Positions 46,339 through 56,383 of a DNA stretch of 64,000 nt are shown in pieces. Source of the DNA: Marinobacterium nitratireducens (GTDB lineage Bacteria; Pseudomonadota; Gammaproteobacteria; Pseudomonadales; Balneatricaceae); NCBI RefSeq assembly GCF_014645375.1, contig NZ_BMLT01000014.1:1-64000 (forward strand), given 5' to 3'. The notes below the pieces were generated by a model, which saw only the letters and a program-made list of their open reading frames with translations, was not told the DNA's origin and did not search any database. A program made the translations under genes and the position numbers. Position 1 is the first letter of the stretch. The number at the start of each line of letters is the position of its first letter.

Positions 46339-46983
46339 TCAATCCGCCTGCGTTACGCCTGTCGCCGCCTCCGGGACCGGCAACAGCGGCTCCAGGTGCG
46401 GCCAGACGTTCTCCAGCAGGCGGGGCTGGGCAGCGGCGTTCGGGTGCAGACCGTCGTCCTGCATCAGTTCCGGCTCCAGGGCCACGCCTTCCAGCAGGAA
46501 GGGAACCCTGGGCACCCCATAGGACTCTGATACTTCGGCAAAAAGCGCGTAAAAGCCCTGGCTGTAGCGGGGGCCGTAGTTGGGTGGCAGGTGCATGCCG
46601 ATCATCAGCACCTGCGCGCCTGTCGACTGGCTGCGACTGATCAGCTGCTCGAGGTTCTGCCGTATAGCAGGCAACGGGGTACCGCGCAGACCATCGTTGG
46701 CGCCGAGCTCGACCAGCACCAGCGCCGGCCGGTGACGCTCGAGCAGATCCGGCAACCGCGTAAGCCCCCCCTGGGTGGTCTCGCCGCTGATGCTGGCGTT
46801 GACGACCTCGGTGCCGGGCAGGCTTTGGTCGAGGCGCTGCTGCAGCAGCGCCACCCAGCCCTGACTGGCCGGCATACCATAGGCGGCGGACAGACTGTCG
46901 CCAAGAACCAGTACCGACTGCGCCGAACCGATGGCCGGCGTCAGCAACAGGAACAACATACACACAAGGCGGAACATGGACAT
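46339..46983 (-). CDS. tesA: Periplasmic thioesterase I / lysophospholipase (TesA)
   Basis: The 214-residue SGNH hydrolase has a signal peptide (MSMFRLVCMLFLLLTPAIGSA). The catalytic Ser is in VLGDSLSAAYG, the block III Asn in GANDGLRG, and the Asp-His pair in DGLHPNAAA. It cleaves acyl-CoA, esters and lysophospholipids in the periplasm. The second possible start, ATG at 46977, overlaps the ybbA ATG in the word CATG. The tesA/ybbA-ybbP arrangement is the same as in E. coli. Confidence 0.95.
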   Translation of the reverse strand: MSMFRLVCMLFLLLTPAIGSAQSVLVLGDSLSAAYGMPASQGWVALLQQRLDQSLPGTEVVNASISGETTQGGLTRLPDLLERHRPALVLVELGANDGLRGTPLPAIRQNLEQLISRSQSTGAQVLMIGMHLPPNYGPRYSQGFYALFAEVSESYGVPRVPFLLEGVALEPELMQDDGLHPNAAAQPRLLENVWPHLEPLLPVPEAATGVTQAD

Positions 46984-47674
46984 TCCTCATCCAGACCAGG
47001 TAGTCGTTTCGGCCCGTAGGGTCGGCAAAAAGTTCCATACCCAGGCCGGAGAGCTCAAGCTGTTCGAGCAGCTGGACCTCGAGGTCAGCCGGGGCGAGAG
47101 CGTTGCCATTATCGGCCCCTCCGGGGCCGGCAAGTCAACCCTCCTGAGTCTGCTGGCCGGCCTGGACCAGCCCAGCAGTGGCGAGATCCGGCTGTCCGGC
47201 CACGACCTGGCACAGCTCAGCGAAAGCGACCGCGCCCTGCTGCGCAGCCGGTCGGTGAGTTTCGTGTTTCAGTCATTTCATCTGCTGCCCGAGCTCAGCG
47301 CCCTCGACAACGTATGCCTGCCGCTGGATATACGCGGCGACCGGAACGCAGCCGACACCGCCCGGCAATGGCTCGAGCGGGTGGGCCTCAGCGACCGGGC
47401 CGATCACCTGCCCGCGCAGCTGTCCGGAGGCGAACAGCAGCGCGTGGCCATCGCCCGCGCCTTCGCCACCGGCCCCGAGATCCTGTTCGCCGACGAACCG
47501 ACCGGCAACCTCGACAGCGATACCGGTGCCGGGATCGTCGACCAGCTGTTCGCGCTCAACGCGCAGCAGGGTACCACCCTGATCCTGATCACCCATGATG
47601 CCCAGCTGGCCGACCGCTGCAGCCGGCGCCTGCGGCTGCGCCAGGGGCAGCTGCAGGAGGTACAGCCGGCATGA
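46976..47674 (+). CDS. ybbA: ABC transporter ATP-binding protein YbbA
   Basis: The 232-residue LolD/MacB-type ATPase has Walker A GPSGAGKSTLL, the signature LSGGEQQRVAIARA, Walker B ILFADEPTG and the H-loop THDAQLA. It pairs with the FtsX-like permease YbbP, and may help export or remove lipid-linked products; the substrate is not established. ATG at 46976 has AAGG before it; the frame is open 15 codons further upstream. Its stop overlaps the ybbP start (ATGA). Confidence 0.93.
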   Translation: MDIPHPDQVVVSARRVGKKFHTQAGELKLFEQLDLEVSRGESVAIIGPSGAGKSTLLSLLAGLDQPSSGEIRLSGHDLAQLSESDRALLRSRSVSFVFQSFHLLPELSALDNVCLPLDIRGDRNAADTARQWLERVGLSDRADHLPAQLSGGEQQRVAIARAFATGPEILFADEPTGNLDSDTGAGIVDQLFALNAQQGTTLILITHDAQLADRCSRRLRLRQGQLQEVQPA

Positions 47675-50133
47675 ACAGCATCGTGCTGAATCTCGCCCGC
47701 CGCCAGGCACGGCGCAGTCTGCGCAGCCCGGAGTGGCGAGCCTTGCTGGCCGCGCTGCTGGTCGCCATCACGCTGATCTCGCTGCTGACCCAGCTCGGCG
47801 ACCGTCTCGAGCAGAGCCTCAACCGCCGCACCGCGGAACTGCTCGGCGCCGACCTGGTGCTGCGCTCCGAGGAGCCGGTGAACATAGCCGCCGACACCGG
47901 GGTGCGCAGCAGCCGGGTGGCGCAGTTCCCGACCATGATCGAGGCCGGCGACGAGATGCTGCTGACCTCGGTGCGCGCGGTCGACGCTCCTTACCCGTTA
48001 CGCGGCGAAATCATCACCGAGCCGGCGCAGCACCCGGCGATTCCGGAGCCCGGCACCGCCTGGGCCGAACCGCGGGTGTTCGAGATGCTGCAGGTCGAAC
48101 CGGGCGACAGCATCCAGCTCGGCTACAGCGAGCTGCGCCTGACACACCGGCTGATCAGCTCCCCCGACCGCGGCAGCGGCTTTCGCGCCTTCAGCCCCGG
48201 GCTGATCATGCGCGCCAACGAACTCGACGCCACCGGGGTGATAGCACCGGGCAGCCGGGTGCAGTACCGCCAGCTGTTCGCCGGTCCGGCTGCCGCGATT
48301 GCGGCGCTGGAGCAGACGCTTTCGGCGAACCTGCGCAGCGACCAGCGTCTGTATTCGCTGAATTCCGATCAGCCGATGACCGGACGCGCGCTGCGCAACG
48401 CCGAGCTGTACCTGCGACTCAGCGCGCTGTTCGCGCTGCTGCTGGGCGCACTGACGATTACCCTGAGCCTGCGACGCTACAATGCCGCCCAGCACGCCAG
48501 GGCCGCGCTGCTGCTGAGCCTCGGCCTCGACAGCCGCAAGCTGCTGGGGCTCTACGCCTACCAGCTGCTGTTCGGCTGGGTCGCCTGCGCGCTGACCGGC
48601 ACCCTGCTGGCGGTCGCGCTGCAGCAACTGCTGGTCGGCCTGGTCGGCGACCTGCTACCGCAACCGGTGCCGCAGGCCGGCTTCGCCTCCATTGCCAGCG
48701 GCGCGCTTATCGGCCTGCTACTGCTCGCCACCCTGGGGCTGCCGGCCTTTTACCGTCTCAGCCGGGTGTCGGTGGCGGCGCTGTTTCGCGAAACCCGACT
48801 GCCGTCGGGCTCCCGGATCAGGCTGACCTACCTGGTCGGCCTGCTGCTGCTGGCGGCGCTGATGAGCCTGTACGTCGACTCGGTCGCCATGGCGGTGATG
48901 CTGCTGGGTACCCTGACCCTGAGCGGCCTGATGGTCGGCCTGGCCGTGCAGTGGCTGCTGCAGCGCCTGGCGACAGCGCTGCGCGAACGGCTGCGCCTGG
49001 GCCGGCTGCTGGCACTGCGGGTGCGCCAGCAGCGCCGTTGGCACCGCCTGCAGGGGGCCACCATGACGCTGCTGCTGACCCTGATGGCGACCCTGCTGAT
49101 CGCCCGCGGCGACCTGCTGCAGCAATGGCGCAGCCAGTTCCCGCCCGACACGCCGAACTATTTTCTGATCAATATCCAGCCCTGGGAGCGCGAGCGGCTC
49201 GACAGCTTCCTGGCCGGGCAGGAGCTTACGCCAACCCTCTATCCGATGGTGCGGGGCCGCATCACCAGCCGCAACGGCACGCCACTGGCCGAGTTGTCAC
49301 TGAGCGAAGAGCAGCGACGGCACAACGCCCTGCGCCGCGAGCTGAACCTGACCTGGAGCGGGTCACTGCCGGACAACAACGCCCTGCCGGAAGGAGACTG
49401 GTGGCCGCCGGATACCTCCGACGCCGCGCTGATATCGGTGGAGCAGGATCTGGCCACCGCGCTCGGCGTCGGTCTGGGAGACCGGGTCGGCTTCCAGATC
49501 GGCGCCCAGGAGATAGAAGCGCGGGTCAGCAGCATCCGCACGGTTGAATGGGAATCCTTCCAGCCCAACTTTTACGTTATTTTCTCACCCGGCGCCCTGG
49601 ACCGGATGCCCGCGACCTACATCACCGCGATGCGACTCGACGGCGATCAGCGCGGGCTGGCCCGGGTGCTGCTCAAGGAGTTTCCGACGCTGACCCTGAT
49701 CGATATCGACCAGTTGCTGAACCAGGCGCAGTCTCTGATCGAACGCCTGATCGACAGCTCCAGCCTGATCCTGCTGCTGACTCTGCTGGCCGGCCTGCTG
49801 CTGTTGCTGGTGACGCTGATGCAGGAACTGGAACGGCGACGATACGAAAGCGCGCTGCTGCAGACACTCGGCGCCTCGCCGCGCCAGAGCCGCCAGCTGG
49901 ACCTGCTGGAGCTGCTGTGCCTGGGACTGATCTGCGGCCTGCTGGCGGCGCTGTGCAGCGAGGCTGTACTGGCGCTGATCCATACCCGGATGCTGCAGGC
50001 GCCTGTCACCCTGCACCCCTTGAGCTGGCTGCTGCTGCCGCCGCTGTCCGCGCTACTGTTTCTGGCCCTCGGCGCCCTGGTACGCCGGCCGCTGGACCAG
50101 GCGCGCTGTTTCGGCTTGCTGAAGGCGGGCTAG
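47671..50133 (+). CDS. ybbP: ABC transporter permease YbbP
   Basis: The 820-residue membrane protein has one N-terminal helix, a large periplasmic region, and two FtsX-type permease domains (around residues 245-375 and 700-815) plus a middle pair of helices; about ten membrane segments are visible. Length fits the YbbP family. It is translationally coupled to ybbA, and the pair is divergent from tesA. Confidence 0.93.
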   Translation: MNSIVLNLARRQARRSLRSPEWRALLAALLVAITLISLLTQLGDRLEQSLNRRTAELLGADLVLRSEEPVNIAADTGVRSSRVAQFPTMIEAGDEMLLTSVRAVDAPYPLRGEIITEPAQHPAIPEPGTAWAEPRVFEMLQVEPGDSIQLGYSELRLTHRLISSPDRGSGFRAFSPGLIMRANELDATGVIAPGSRVQYRQLFAGPAAAIAALEQTLSANLRSDQRLYSLNSDQPMTGRALRNAELYLRLSALFALLLGALTITLSLRRYNAAQHARAALLLSLGLDSRKLLGLYAYQLLFGWVACALTGTLLAVALQQLLVGLVGDLLPQPVPQAGFASIASGALIGLLLLATLGLPAFYRLSRVSVAALFRETRLPSGSRIRLTYLVGLLLLAALMSLYVDSVAMAVMLLGTLTLSGLMVGLAVQWLLQRLATALRERLRLGRLLALRVRQQRRWHRLQGATMTLLLTLMATLLIARGDLLQQWRSQFPPDTPNYFLINIQPWERERLDSFLAGQELTPTLYPMVRGRITSRNGTPLAELSLSEEQRRHNALRRELNLTWSGSLPDNNALPEGDWWPPDTSDAALISVEQDLATALGVGLGDRVGFQIGAQEIEARVSSIRTVEWESFQPNFYVIFSPGALDRMPATYITAMRLDGDQRGLARVLLKEFPTLTLIDIDQLLNQAQSLIERLIDSSSLILLLTLLAGLLLLLVTLMQELERRRYESALLQTLGASPRQSRQLDLLELLCLGLICGLLAALCSEAVLALIHTRMLQAPVTLHPLSWLLLPPLSALLFLALGALVRRPLDQARCFGLLKAG

Positions 50134-50182
50134 CACCATCAACAGGTCCCGCGCGATCGCGCGGGACCTGTTCAGGACTGCC

Positions 50183-53100
50183 TTAGAATCCGAGGAACAC
50201 CACCGGTTCGGCGTCGGGTTTATCGAGCGTCAGGCGGGAGAAACACAGAAACAGCCGTTCGCCATCCACCTGATCGTCGAGGTAATCCTTGACCGCCGCA
50301 GCGCGGGCATCCGCGAGCTTCTGCAGCCGGTTTTTCAGTTCCGTCTGCACATCGGCCTCCTCCGGCGACTGACGGGCCTGCTGGATCTCCGCCCGCAACT
50401 CCGGCTCGAGCACGCCACGGTCGCTGAGCACGGCCTGACCACAGAGGTTCAGCCGCAGAGTTTCGCGTTCCTTGAGCAGGCCGGCGATCTTGTTCAGATA
50501 GTCGTCCGAGGCAGTGCCAAGCTCGGCGCTGCCCGGCTCGAACGGGATCGGTTCCAGCTCGATGGCACTGCCGCTCCTGCTGGCATCGGCCGCCATCCCG
50601 GCCAGCGTGATCAGCGCACCGTAAGGCTGCAGCGCGTTGCTGAGAAATCCCATCGCCGCGGTCTTGACGCCTTTCTCGACGATGATGTTGATCACGCTCT
50701 GGTAACCGAAATCGGGACTGTCGAGCGAACCGCTGATCGGCACGTCGAGCTCGATGTTCTGATCATCGTCCTGCAGCACGGCCAGAGCGGTCTCCAGCGG
50801 CATCGACAGCTGCTGGGTGAGCTCGGCGCTGCGTTCGGCGTCGATCCGGTTCACCGCGACCCGGTTGAGCCGGATGTTGTTGGTACCATCGAGCTGACGG
50901 TCGGTGAGACTGCCTTTCGCCTCGACAGACAGCTGACCGCTGTCGATGTAGTAGCCTGTGTAGCGAATGCTGTAGGGGCTGATGAACGGCAGCTCGACGC
51001 CTTTCAGGGTCGCCTGCCACTCGCCGTCGCTGACACCGCCGATCAGGTTCACCGCCCCGGAGGCATCCAGCTCGCTGAACTCGTTGATACGGGCCTTGAG
51101 CTCGAAGGGACTGGGCTCGGTATTGAGGCTGCCGATACGCTCCACCTGGAACCGGCTGATGTCCATATCGGTCGTGAATTCGGGGTCGGTGGAGGCGTCT
51201 TCGAAGTTGATCTGGTTTTCACCGCCAAGCTCCAGCCGGTCGACCTGCCATGCCAGCGCCGAATCCGTTTCGGCACCCGCCGAAGCGGCTGCCCCCTGCC
51301 CGCGGGCCTCACCGCCGCCACCGCTAACCTCGTCGAGCACCGCCGTCAGCACATTGATATCCACCGGCAGCCCCTCCTTGTCGAGGCGGATCAGGGAACT
51401 GCTGTCGCTGAGGGTCAGGCGCGAAATCCGGGCCTGCTTGCCGTTTTCGAACTGCAAACCGCTGAGCCGGATCTGGCCGACCCTGGTCAGGGGCTGCTTG
51501 CCGGCCTGCGCCACCCGAAGCCCCTCCAGGCGCAACGCCTTCAGATCCAGATTCTGCGAGGCCTGCAGGCTGAGGCTTTCCAGGTTCAGAGCCTTGAAGG
51601 TTGCCAGAGGATAACCGCCCTGCCCCCCCTTGACGTCCAGCCCGCTGGCCGCGAAAGCCGGAACCTCGGCATCGAAGGCCGCCAGATCCGGGCTCTCGAG
51701 CTGCAGACTGCCACTGAGCGATGCCAGGCTCGCATTCAGCCGCTTTGGCTGACTGAACGCCAGCGTCGAAGCCGCGAGATTGCCCTCGGCCGAAAGGCTC
51801 TGCTGCACCAGCCGCGTTCCGCCCTGCCAGCTCAGCTCGCCAAGCGACGCCTCGAACTGGGGCGACTGCGCACTGAGGGTGGCCGCCTGCAGTGTGCCGT
51901 TGGCCTCGAGCTGTCTGGCCGCCTCGGGCAGATGCAGCTTCACCGATCCGGACCAGCCCAGCGATGCCAGCCCCGCCTGCAGTTGCTGCGCCGACAGCTG
52001 CAGGCGCGGCGTTCCGAAATTCAGATCCCCCGACAGCGCCAGATCCTGCGGCGCGCCGGCGCCGAAAGACAGATCCAGGTCGCCGTCCCAGCGCCCCTGC
52101 TGCAAACCCACCTGGCCGGTTCCCGGCAGGCTCAGCTGCGTGTCGCCAAGCCCGAGGCCGCCGCTGGCCTGAAGGCCCGAGGGCGCCCCTTCGGCGAGTG
52201 CCAGCGCCAGGCGTCCTTTCCAGTTCAGGCGGGCCAGAGTGCCATCGATTGTCTCCGGCAGGTTGACGCGGTTGCCATCGAGCGCCAGATCCCCGTCCAG
52301 CTCGACACTGGCAGGCGCACCACTGGCGAATTCAAGCCCGATGTCTCCGTTCCAGCCGAACCGCTCGAGGCCCGCATCGAGCCCGGACGCCTGTCGAACG
52401 GCCGGCTGTGCGATCTCGACGGCAGCCGTCATCGTCAGCGCCTGTGGCAGTGCGCCGGAATCGAACGTCAGAGCCAGGTCGCCATTCCAGCTCAGGTTTT
52501 CCAGCCCCGTATCCAGACCGGAAGTCTGAGCGAAACGCGGTTGTTGCAACGCCAGCTCCCCCTTCATCGTCAGCGTCTGGGGCAGCGCGCTGCTGGCAAA
52601 GTCCAGATTGAGGTCGCCATTCCAGCTGAATTGCTGCAACTTAGCCTCAAGCTGCCCGGGCTGCTCAAGCGTCAGCGGCGCTACCGCAATGGCTCCGGTC
52701 ATGTTCAACCGGTGCGGCAGCAACCCCTCGAGCTCCAGGCCGATCTCGCCATCCCAGCTCAGACTCTGGTTGTCGAGCTTCAAGGTTTCACTGTCGTAAC
52801 TGAGATTGTCCAGACGGATCTGGCCTTTGGGCTGCACGCTGCCGTCGCTGCCGATCAACTCCGCGGAGAGGCTCAGCTGGAATGAAAGCTCTGCGCTTAG
52901 CCCGGGCACGAAGGCCGCAGTGACCGACTCGATCGGGAAACCCTGCAGTGCCAGCTGCATCTCGGAGGTCTTGTCGGCCGGCAGCGGCACCGACTCGGTA
53001 TCGAGATCCAGCGGGGCGCCGTTCAGACGCCCCTGCAGGCGCAGCCGGCTGCGCTCCTGGTCGCGCCACTGGTAGAGTTCGTTCAGCTCGGCGAGGGTCA

Positions 53101-53599
53101 GCTCGAGGTGATGCGACTGGTCGGGCAGTTCGGTACGCCAGTCGAAGCGGTCGATACGGACCCTGTCGATACCGAAGCGCCAGGCCGTCGGTTCAGCGGA
53201 CCCGGCTTCGCTGTCTTCGGGCTCCTCCGCCGGTCCCTGCAAAGCGGTGACATTGACCGGACCGAACCAGAGCTGGTCATCGCGCAGGCGCACCCCGGAA
53301 TCGACGTCCGCCAGTGACAGCTCGCTGACCAGCAGGCGCTGATCGAACAACGCTGAAAGGTCGATATCCAGTACCAGCTTGCCGATATCGAGCGGCAGAC
53401 GGCCCGGCGCCCGGGCGTACAGGCGGTCCACTTCGACCCGGCCCCGCCACCACTTGAGCTTCAGCGCCTTGAGACCCGCGTCCTCGGCCCCCTGCTGATG
53501 CAGCCAGATGACCGCCTGATCCCTGACGATATAGGGCGCGGTCTGCAGTATCAGCAGCAGCCCCAGAAATATCCCCAGTCCCCACTTGATCGCTTTCAT
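50183..53599 (-). CDS. Large AsmA-like protein with eight internal repeats
   Basis: The 1138-residue protein has an N-terminal membrane helix (residues 5-22), an AsmA-like start, and a C-terminal region (SIRYTGYYIDSGQLSVEAKG, then ELDVPISGSLDSPDF) typical of the DUF748/AsmA family, which bridges inner and outer membrane and may carry phospholipids. Between residues 277 and 632 it holds about eight repeats of 42-45 residues, each with LxxxxWxGxLxL and a following P-L-x-G-x-L pattern; the Trp residues are at 282, 326, 371, 416, 460, 504, 549 and 591. The final segment contains an OmpA-like GSAELGTASDDYLNKIAG and ends in an extended tail. ATG at 53597-53599 is preferred to the upstream in-frame start because it begins with the membrane helix. 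Confidence 0.85.
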   Translation of the reverse strand: MKAIKWGLGIFLGLLLILQTAPYIVRDQAVIWLHQQGAEDAGLKALKLKWWRGRVEVDRLYARAPGRLPLDIGKLVLDIDLSALFDQRLLVSELSLADVDSGVRLRDDQLWFGPVNVTALQGPAEEPEDSEAGSAEPTAWRFGIDRVRIDRFDWRTELPDQSHHLELTLAELNELYQWRDQERSRLRLQGRLNGAPLDLDTESVPLPADKTSEMQLALQGFPIESVTAAFVPGLSAELSFQLSLSAELIGSDGSVQPKGQIRLDNLSYDSETLKLDNQSLSWDGEIGLELEGLLPHRLNMTGAIAVAPLTLEQPGQLEAKLQQFSWNGDLNLDFASSALPQTLTMKGELALQQPRFAQTSGLDTGLENLSWNGDLALTFDSGALPQALTMTAAVEIAQPAVRQASGLDAGLERFGWNGDIGLEFASGAPASVELDGDLALDGNRVNLPETIDGTLARLNWKGRLALALAEGAPSGLQASGGLGLGDTQLSLPGTGQVGLQQGRWDGDLDLSFGAGAPQDLALSGDLNFGTPRLQLSAQQLQAGLASLGWSGSVKLHLPEAARQLEANGTLQAATLSAQSPQFEASLGELSWQGGTRLVQQSLSAEGNLAASTLAFSQPKRLNASLASLSGSLQLESPDLAAFDAEVPAFAASGLDVKGGQGGYPLATFKALNLESLSLQASQNLDLKALRLEGLRVAQAGKQPLTRVGQIRLSGLQFENGKQARISRLTLSDSSSLIRLDKEGLPVDINVLTAVLDEVSGGGGEARGQGAAASAGAETDSALAWQVDRLELGGENQINFEDASTDPEFTTDMDISRFQVERIGSLNTEPSPFELKARINEFSELDASGAVNLIGGVSDGEWQATLKGVELPFISPYSIRYTGYYIDSGQLSVEAKGSLTDRQLDGTNNIRLNRVAVNRIDAERSAELTQQLSMPLETALAVLQDDDQNIELDVPISGSLDSPDFGYQSVINIIVEKGVKTAAMGFLSNALQPYGALITLAGMAADASRSGSAIELEPIPFEPGSAELGTASDDYLNKIAGLLKERETLRLNLCGQAVLSDRGVLEPELRAEIQQARQSPEEADVQTELKNRLQKLADARAAAVKDYLDDQVDGERLFLCFSRLTLDKPDAEPVVFLGF
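51704..52771 (-). repeat. Coding tandem repeat region of the AsmA-like gene
   Basis: This is the part of the AsmA-like gene that encodes the eight WxG repeats, of about 132 nt each. The protein pattern is regular (Trp every 42-45 residues) although the DNA copies have diverged. Confidence 0.75.
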
Positions 53600-53753
53600 A
53601 GCCCTGTGGTCCGTCAATTCCTTGCAGTTCACTGAGTATAGCTACGGGTGAGGCGGCGGATTGGAGCTGTGCAGGGAATAGCCGGCCTTTGGCTTTGCTG
53701 GTAAAATCCCGGCCTTTCTATGCTGTTCAACAACTATTATCAGGGTGAAAATC

Positions 53754-53879
53754 ATGGCTCAGCACGACGCGAACTTCCGCGATCCTGCCGGCTTCGGCTG
53801 GCTTTTCGTTAATATCCTGGCACTGCTCTGGATCACCATGCCGGTCAGCATTGCACTGACCAAGATCGTGCAGTGGTAA
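53754..53879 (+). CDS. 41-residue membrane protein
   Basis: A short frame begins MAQHDANFRDPAGFGW, followed by one membrane helix (LFVNILALLWITMPVSIAL) and TKIVQW. AGGGTG lies 7 nt before the ATG, and the layout is that of a real small inner-membrane protein. I do not recognise a named family. It lies between the divergent AsmA-like gene and the convergent rpiA. Confidence 0.7.
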   Translation: MAQHDANFRDPAGFGWLFVNILALLWITMPVSIALTKIVQW

Positions 53880-53947
53880 GCGAAATCACGCGACAGGCTT
53901 GAGGCTGCAAGCGACAAGCCTGTTATGGCGCCCGCTGGGCGCCTCCT

Positions 53948-54619
53948 TTACGGCAACACCTTCTCGACGCCGTTCTCCGTTCCCATCAGCACCACATCGG
54001 CGCCACGACGGGCAAAAAGGCCGTTGGTGACAACGCCGACGATATTGTTCAGTTCTGCCTCGAGCGCCTTGGGCTCTCGGATCTCCAGGTTATAGACATC
54101 CAGGATCAGGTTGCCGTTATCGGTGACGAAACCCTCGCGCAACTCCGGCTGCCCACCCAGTTTCACCAGTTCCCGCGCCACCAGCGAACGTGCCATCGGA
54201 ATCACCTCGACCGGCAGCGGAAAAGCCCCCAGCACATCCACCCGCTTGGAGGCATCGACGATGCAGACGAACTCCTTGGCCGCCGCAGCGACGATCTTCT
54301 CCCGCGTCAGCGCGCCGCCACCACCCTTGACCAGGTTGAGGCCGGCATCGAACTCGTCGGCGCCATCGATGTAAAGGTCGAGGCCGGATACGCTGTTTAG
54401 GTCATAGACCGGGATACCGTGCCCCTTCAGCCGCTCGGCGGTGGCTTCGGAGCTGGCGACGGCACCATCGAAGAGGTGCTTGAGCTCCGCCAGGGCATCG
54501 ATAAAGAAATTGGCGGTCGAGCCGGTGCCCACACCGACAATCGAATCGGCACTGAGCCGGCTCCTGATCAGCTCCACGGCCGCCTGCGCGACCGCCTTTT
54601 TCATTTCATCCTGCGTCAT
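53948..54619 (-). CDS. rpiA: Ribose-5-phosphate isomerase A
   Basis: The 223-residue enzyme interconverts ribose 5-phosphate and ribulose 5-phosphate. Motifs are [33 protein letters not shown] with the catalytic residues and [12 protein letters not shown]. The open frame extends 33 codons upstream; [14 protein letters not shown] at 54619 is the family start. It is divergent from ilvA, the pair known from Pseudomonas. Confidence 0.97.
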   Translation of the reverse strand: MTQDEMKKAVAQAAVELIRSRLSADSIVGVGTGSTANFFIDALAELKHLFDGAVASSEATAERLKGHGIPVYDLNSVSGLDLYIDGADEFDAGLNLVKGGGGALTREKIVAAAAKEFVCIVDASKRVDVLGAFPLPVEVIPMARSLVARELVKLGGQPELREGFVTDNGNLILDVYNLEIREPKALEAELNNIVGVVTNGLFARRGADVVLMGTENGVEKVLP

Positions 54620-54824
54620 CCGCTTCAATCCGTCTGCCTGAATAGAGCCGGCGGCAACTGCCGGCCAGAGTGTTTCGTTTACGCTGCGCCCGCCATCGGG
54701 CGCGCAAATTATACGCATAGCGCCCGTGCGCTTGTAGACGAAAGCAATGTCAGCTTATACCATTTCCTGCTATTTGCAGCGGCGGTCCGGCTGCTGTGCG
54801 ATCCAACGAAAGGCTTCCCCCCCT

Positions 54825-56345
54825 ATGGCGCACCCTTACATCAAGAAGATTCTCGAAGCGCGCGTTTACGACGTCGCGATAGAAACTCCGCTGGACCATG
54901 CCCGCAGCCTGTCGGAGCGGTTGGGCAACCGGGTAATGCTGAAACGCGAAGACCTGCAACCGGTTTTCTCGTTCAAGCTGCGTGGCGCCTACAACAAGAT
55001 GGCGCAGCTCAGCGAGGACGAAAAGGCACGGGGCGTGGTCACGGCATCTGCCGGCAACCACGCCCAGGGACTGGCCTTCTCGGCGCGTCACATGTCGGTC
55101 AAGGCGACCATCGTGATGCCCAAGACCACGCCGGAGATCAAGGTCAGCAACGTCAAGGCCATGGGCGGCAAGGTGGTGCTGCACGGCGACAGTTTCGAGG
55201 AAGCCAAGTCGCATGCCGAGAAGCTCGTCAGGGAAAAGGGACTGACCTACGTGCCTCCCTACGACGACCCCGACGTCATCGCCGGACAGGGCACCATCGG
55301 GATGGAGCTGCTGCATCAGGACAGCGGCCCGATCGAGGCCATCTTCGTGCCGGTCGGCGGCGGCGGTCTGATCGCCGGCATTGCCGTCTACGTCAAGTAC
55401 CTGCGCCCGGACGTCAAGGTGATCGGCGTCGAGTGCGAGGATTCGGCCTGTCTCAAGGCCGCCTTCGAGGCCAATGACCGCGTCATCCTGCCTCAGGTGG
55501 GGATCTTCGCCGAAGGCGTTGCGGTGGCGCAGATCGGCGAGCATACCTTCGACATCGCCCGCAAATACGTCGACGAGGTCATCACCGTCACCGCCGACGA
55601 AATCTGCGCCGCGATCAAGGATATCTTCGACGACACTCGCTCGATCTGCGAACCCTCCGGCGCCCTCGGCGTCGCCGGCCTGAAGAAGTTCGTCGCCCGT
55701 GAGCGTTGCCAGGACAAGACGCTGATCGCGATCGACTCCGGCGCCAACGTCAACTTCGACCGCCTGCGCCATATCGCCGAACGCTCCGAGGTGGGTGAGC
55801 AGCGCGAAGCCATCATCGCCGCCAAGATTCCGGAGCGTCCGGGCAGCTTCCGCAAATTCTGTTCGGCACTGGGCAAGCGCAATATCACCGAGTTCAACTA
55901 CCGTTACGGCGACGACAACGAAGCGGTCGTGTTCGCAGGCGTTACCATCAGCCCCGGCGGGCATGGCAGGGAAGCACTGCTGAGCGAGCTGCGCGAGCAC
56001 CTCGAAGAAGTCATCGACCTGACCGACAACGAGATGGCCAAGCTGCACACCCGCTACATGGTCGGCGGCCACGCACCTGCCTCGGTCGACAATGAGGTCG
56101 TGTTCCGCTTCGAGTTTCCGGAGCGTCCGGGTGCCCTGATGAAGTTCCTGAGCAAGCTCGGCGGGCGCTGGAACATCTCGATGTTCCACTACCGCAATCA
56201 CGGTGCCGCCTGGGGAAGGGTCCTGGTGGGCATGCAGGTGCCGCCGGAGGAGCATGAACAGGTCAAGAGCTTCCTGACCGAGATCGGTTACAGCTACTGG
56301 GAAGAAACCGACAATACCGCCTACCAGCTGTTTCTCGGCAGGTGA
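54825..56345 (+). CDS. ilvA: Threonine dehydratase (biosynthetic)
   Basis: The 506-residue PLP enzyme makes 2-oxobutanoate from threonine for isoleucine synthesis. PLP binds Lys51 in FSFKLRGAYNKM, GGGGLIAGIAVYVK is the phosphate loop, and SAGNHAQGLAFSAR follows the lysine. The C-terminal half has two ACT-like regulatory domains (ERPGSFRKFCSALG and ERPGALMKFLSKLG), so isoleucine inhibition is expected. MAHPYIKKI at 54825 is chosen over the upstream frame. Confidence 0.96.
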   Translation: MAHPYIKKILEARVYDVAIETPLDHARSLSERLGNRVMLKREDLQPVFSFKLRGAYNKMAQLSEDEKARGVVTASAGNHAQGLAFSARHMSVKATIVMPKTTPEIKVSNVKAMGGKVVLHGDSFEEAKSHAEKLVREKGLTYVPPYDDPDVIAGQGTIGMELLHQDSGPIEAIFVPVGGGGLIAGIAVYVKYLRPDVKVIGVECEDSACLKAAFEANDRVILPQVGIFAEGVAVAQIGEHTFDIARKYVDEVITVTADEICAAIKDIFDDTRSICEPSGALGVAGLKKFVARERCQDKTLIAIDSGANVNFDRLRHIAERSEVGEQREAIIAAKIPERPGSFRKFCSALGKRNITEFNYRYGDDNEAVVFAGVTISPGGHGREALLSELREHLEEVIDLTDNEMAKLHTRYMVGGHAPASVDNEVVFRFEFPERPGALMKFLSKLGGRWNISMFHYRNHGAAWGRVLVGMQVPPEEHEQVKSFLTEIGYSYWEETDNTAYQLFLGR

Positions 56346-56383
56346 CTGCGGGCGGTGAGTAGTGAGGCGTGACGCGTGAGGCC

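Noticed and set aside
54750..56255. A 501-codon minus-strand frame opposite ilvA
   Set aside because: ilvA has complete PLP and ACT motifs; the opposite frame is a GC artefact.
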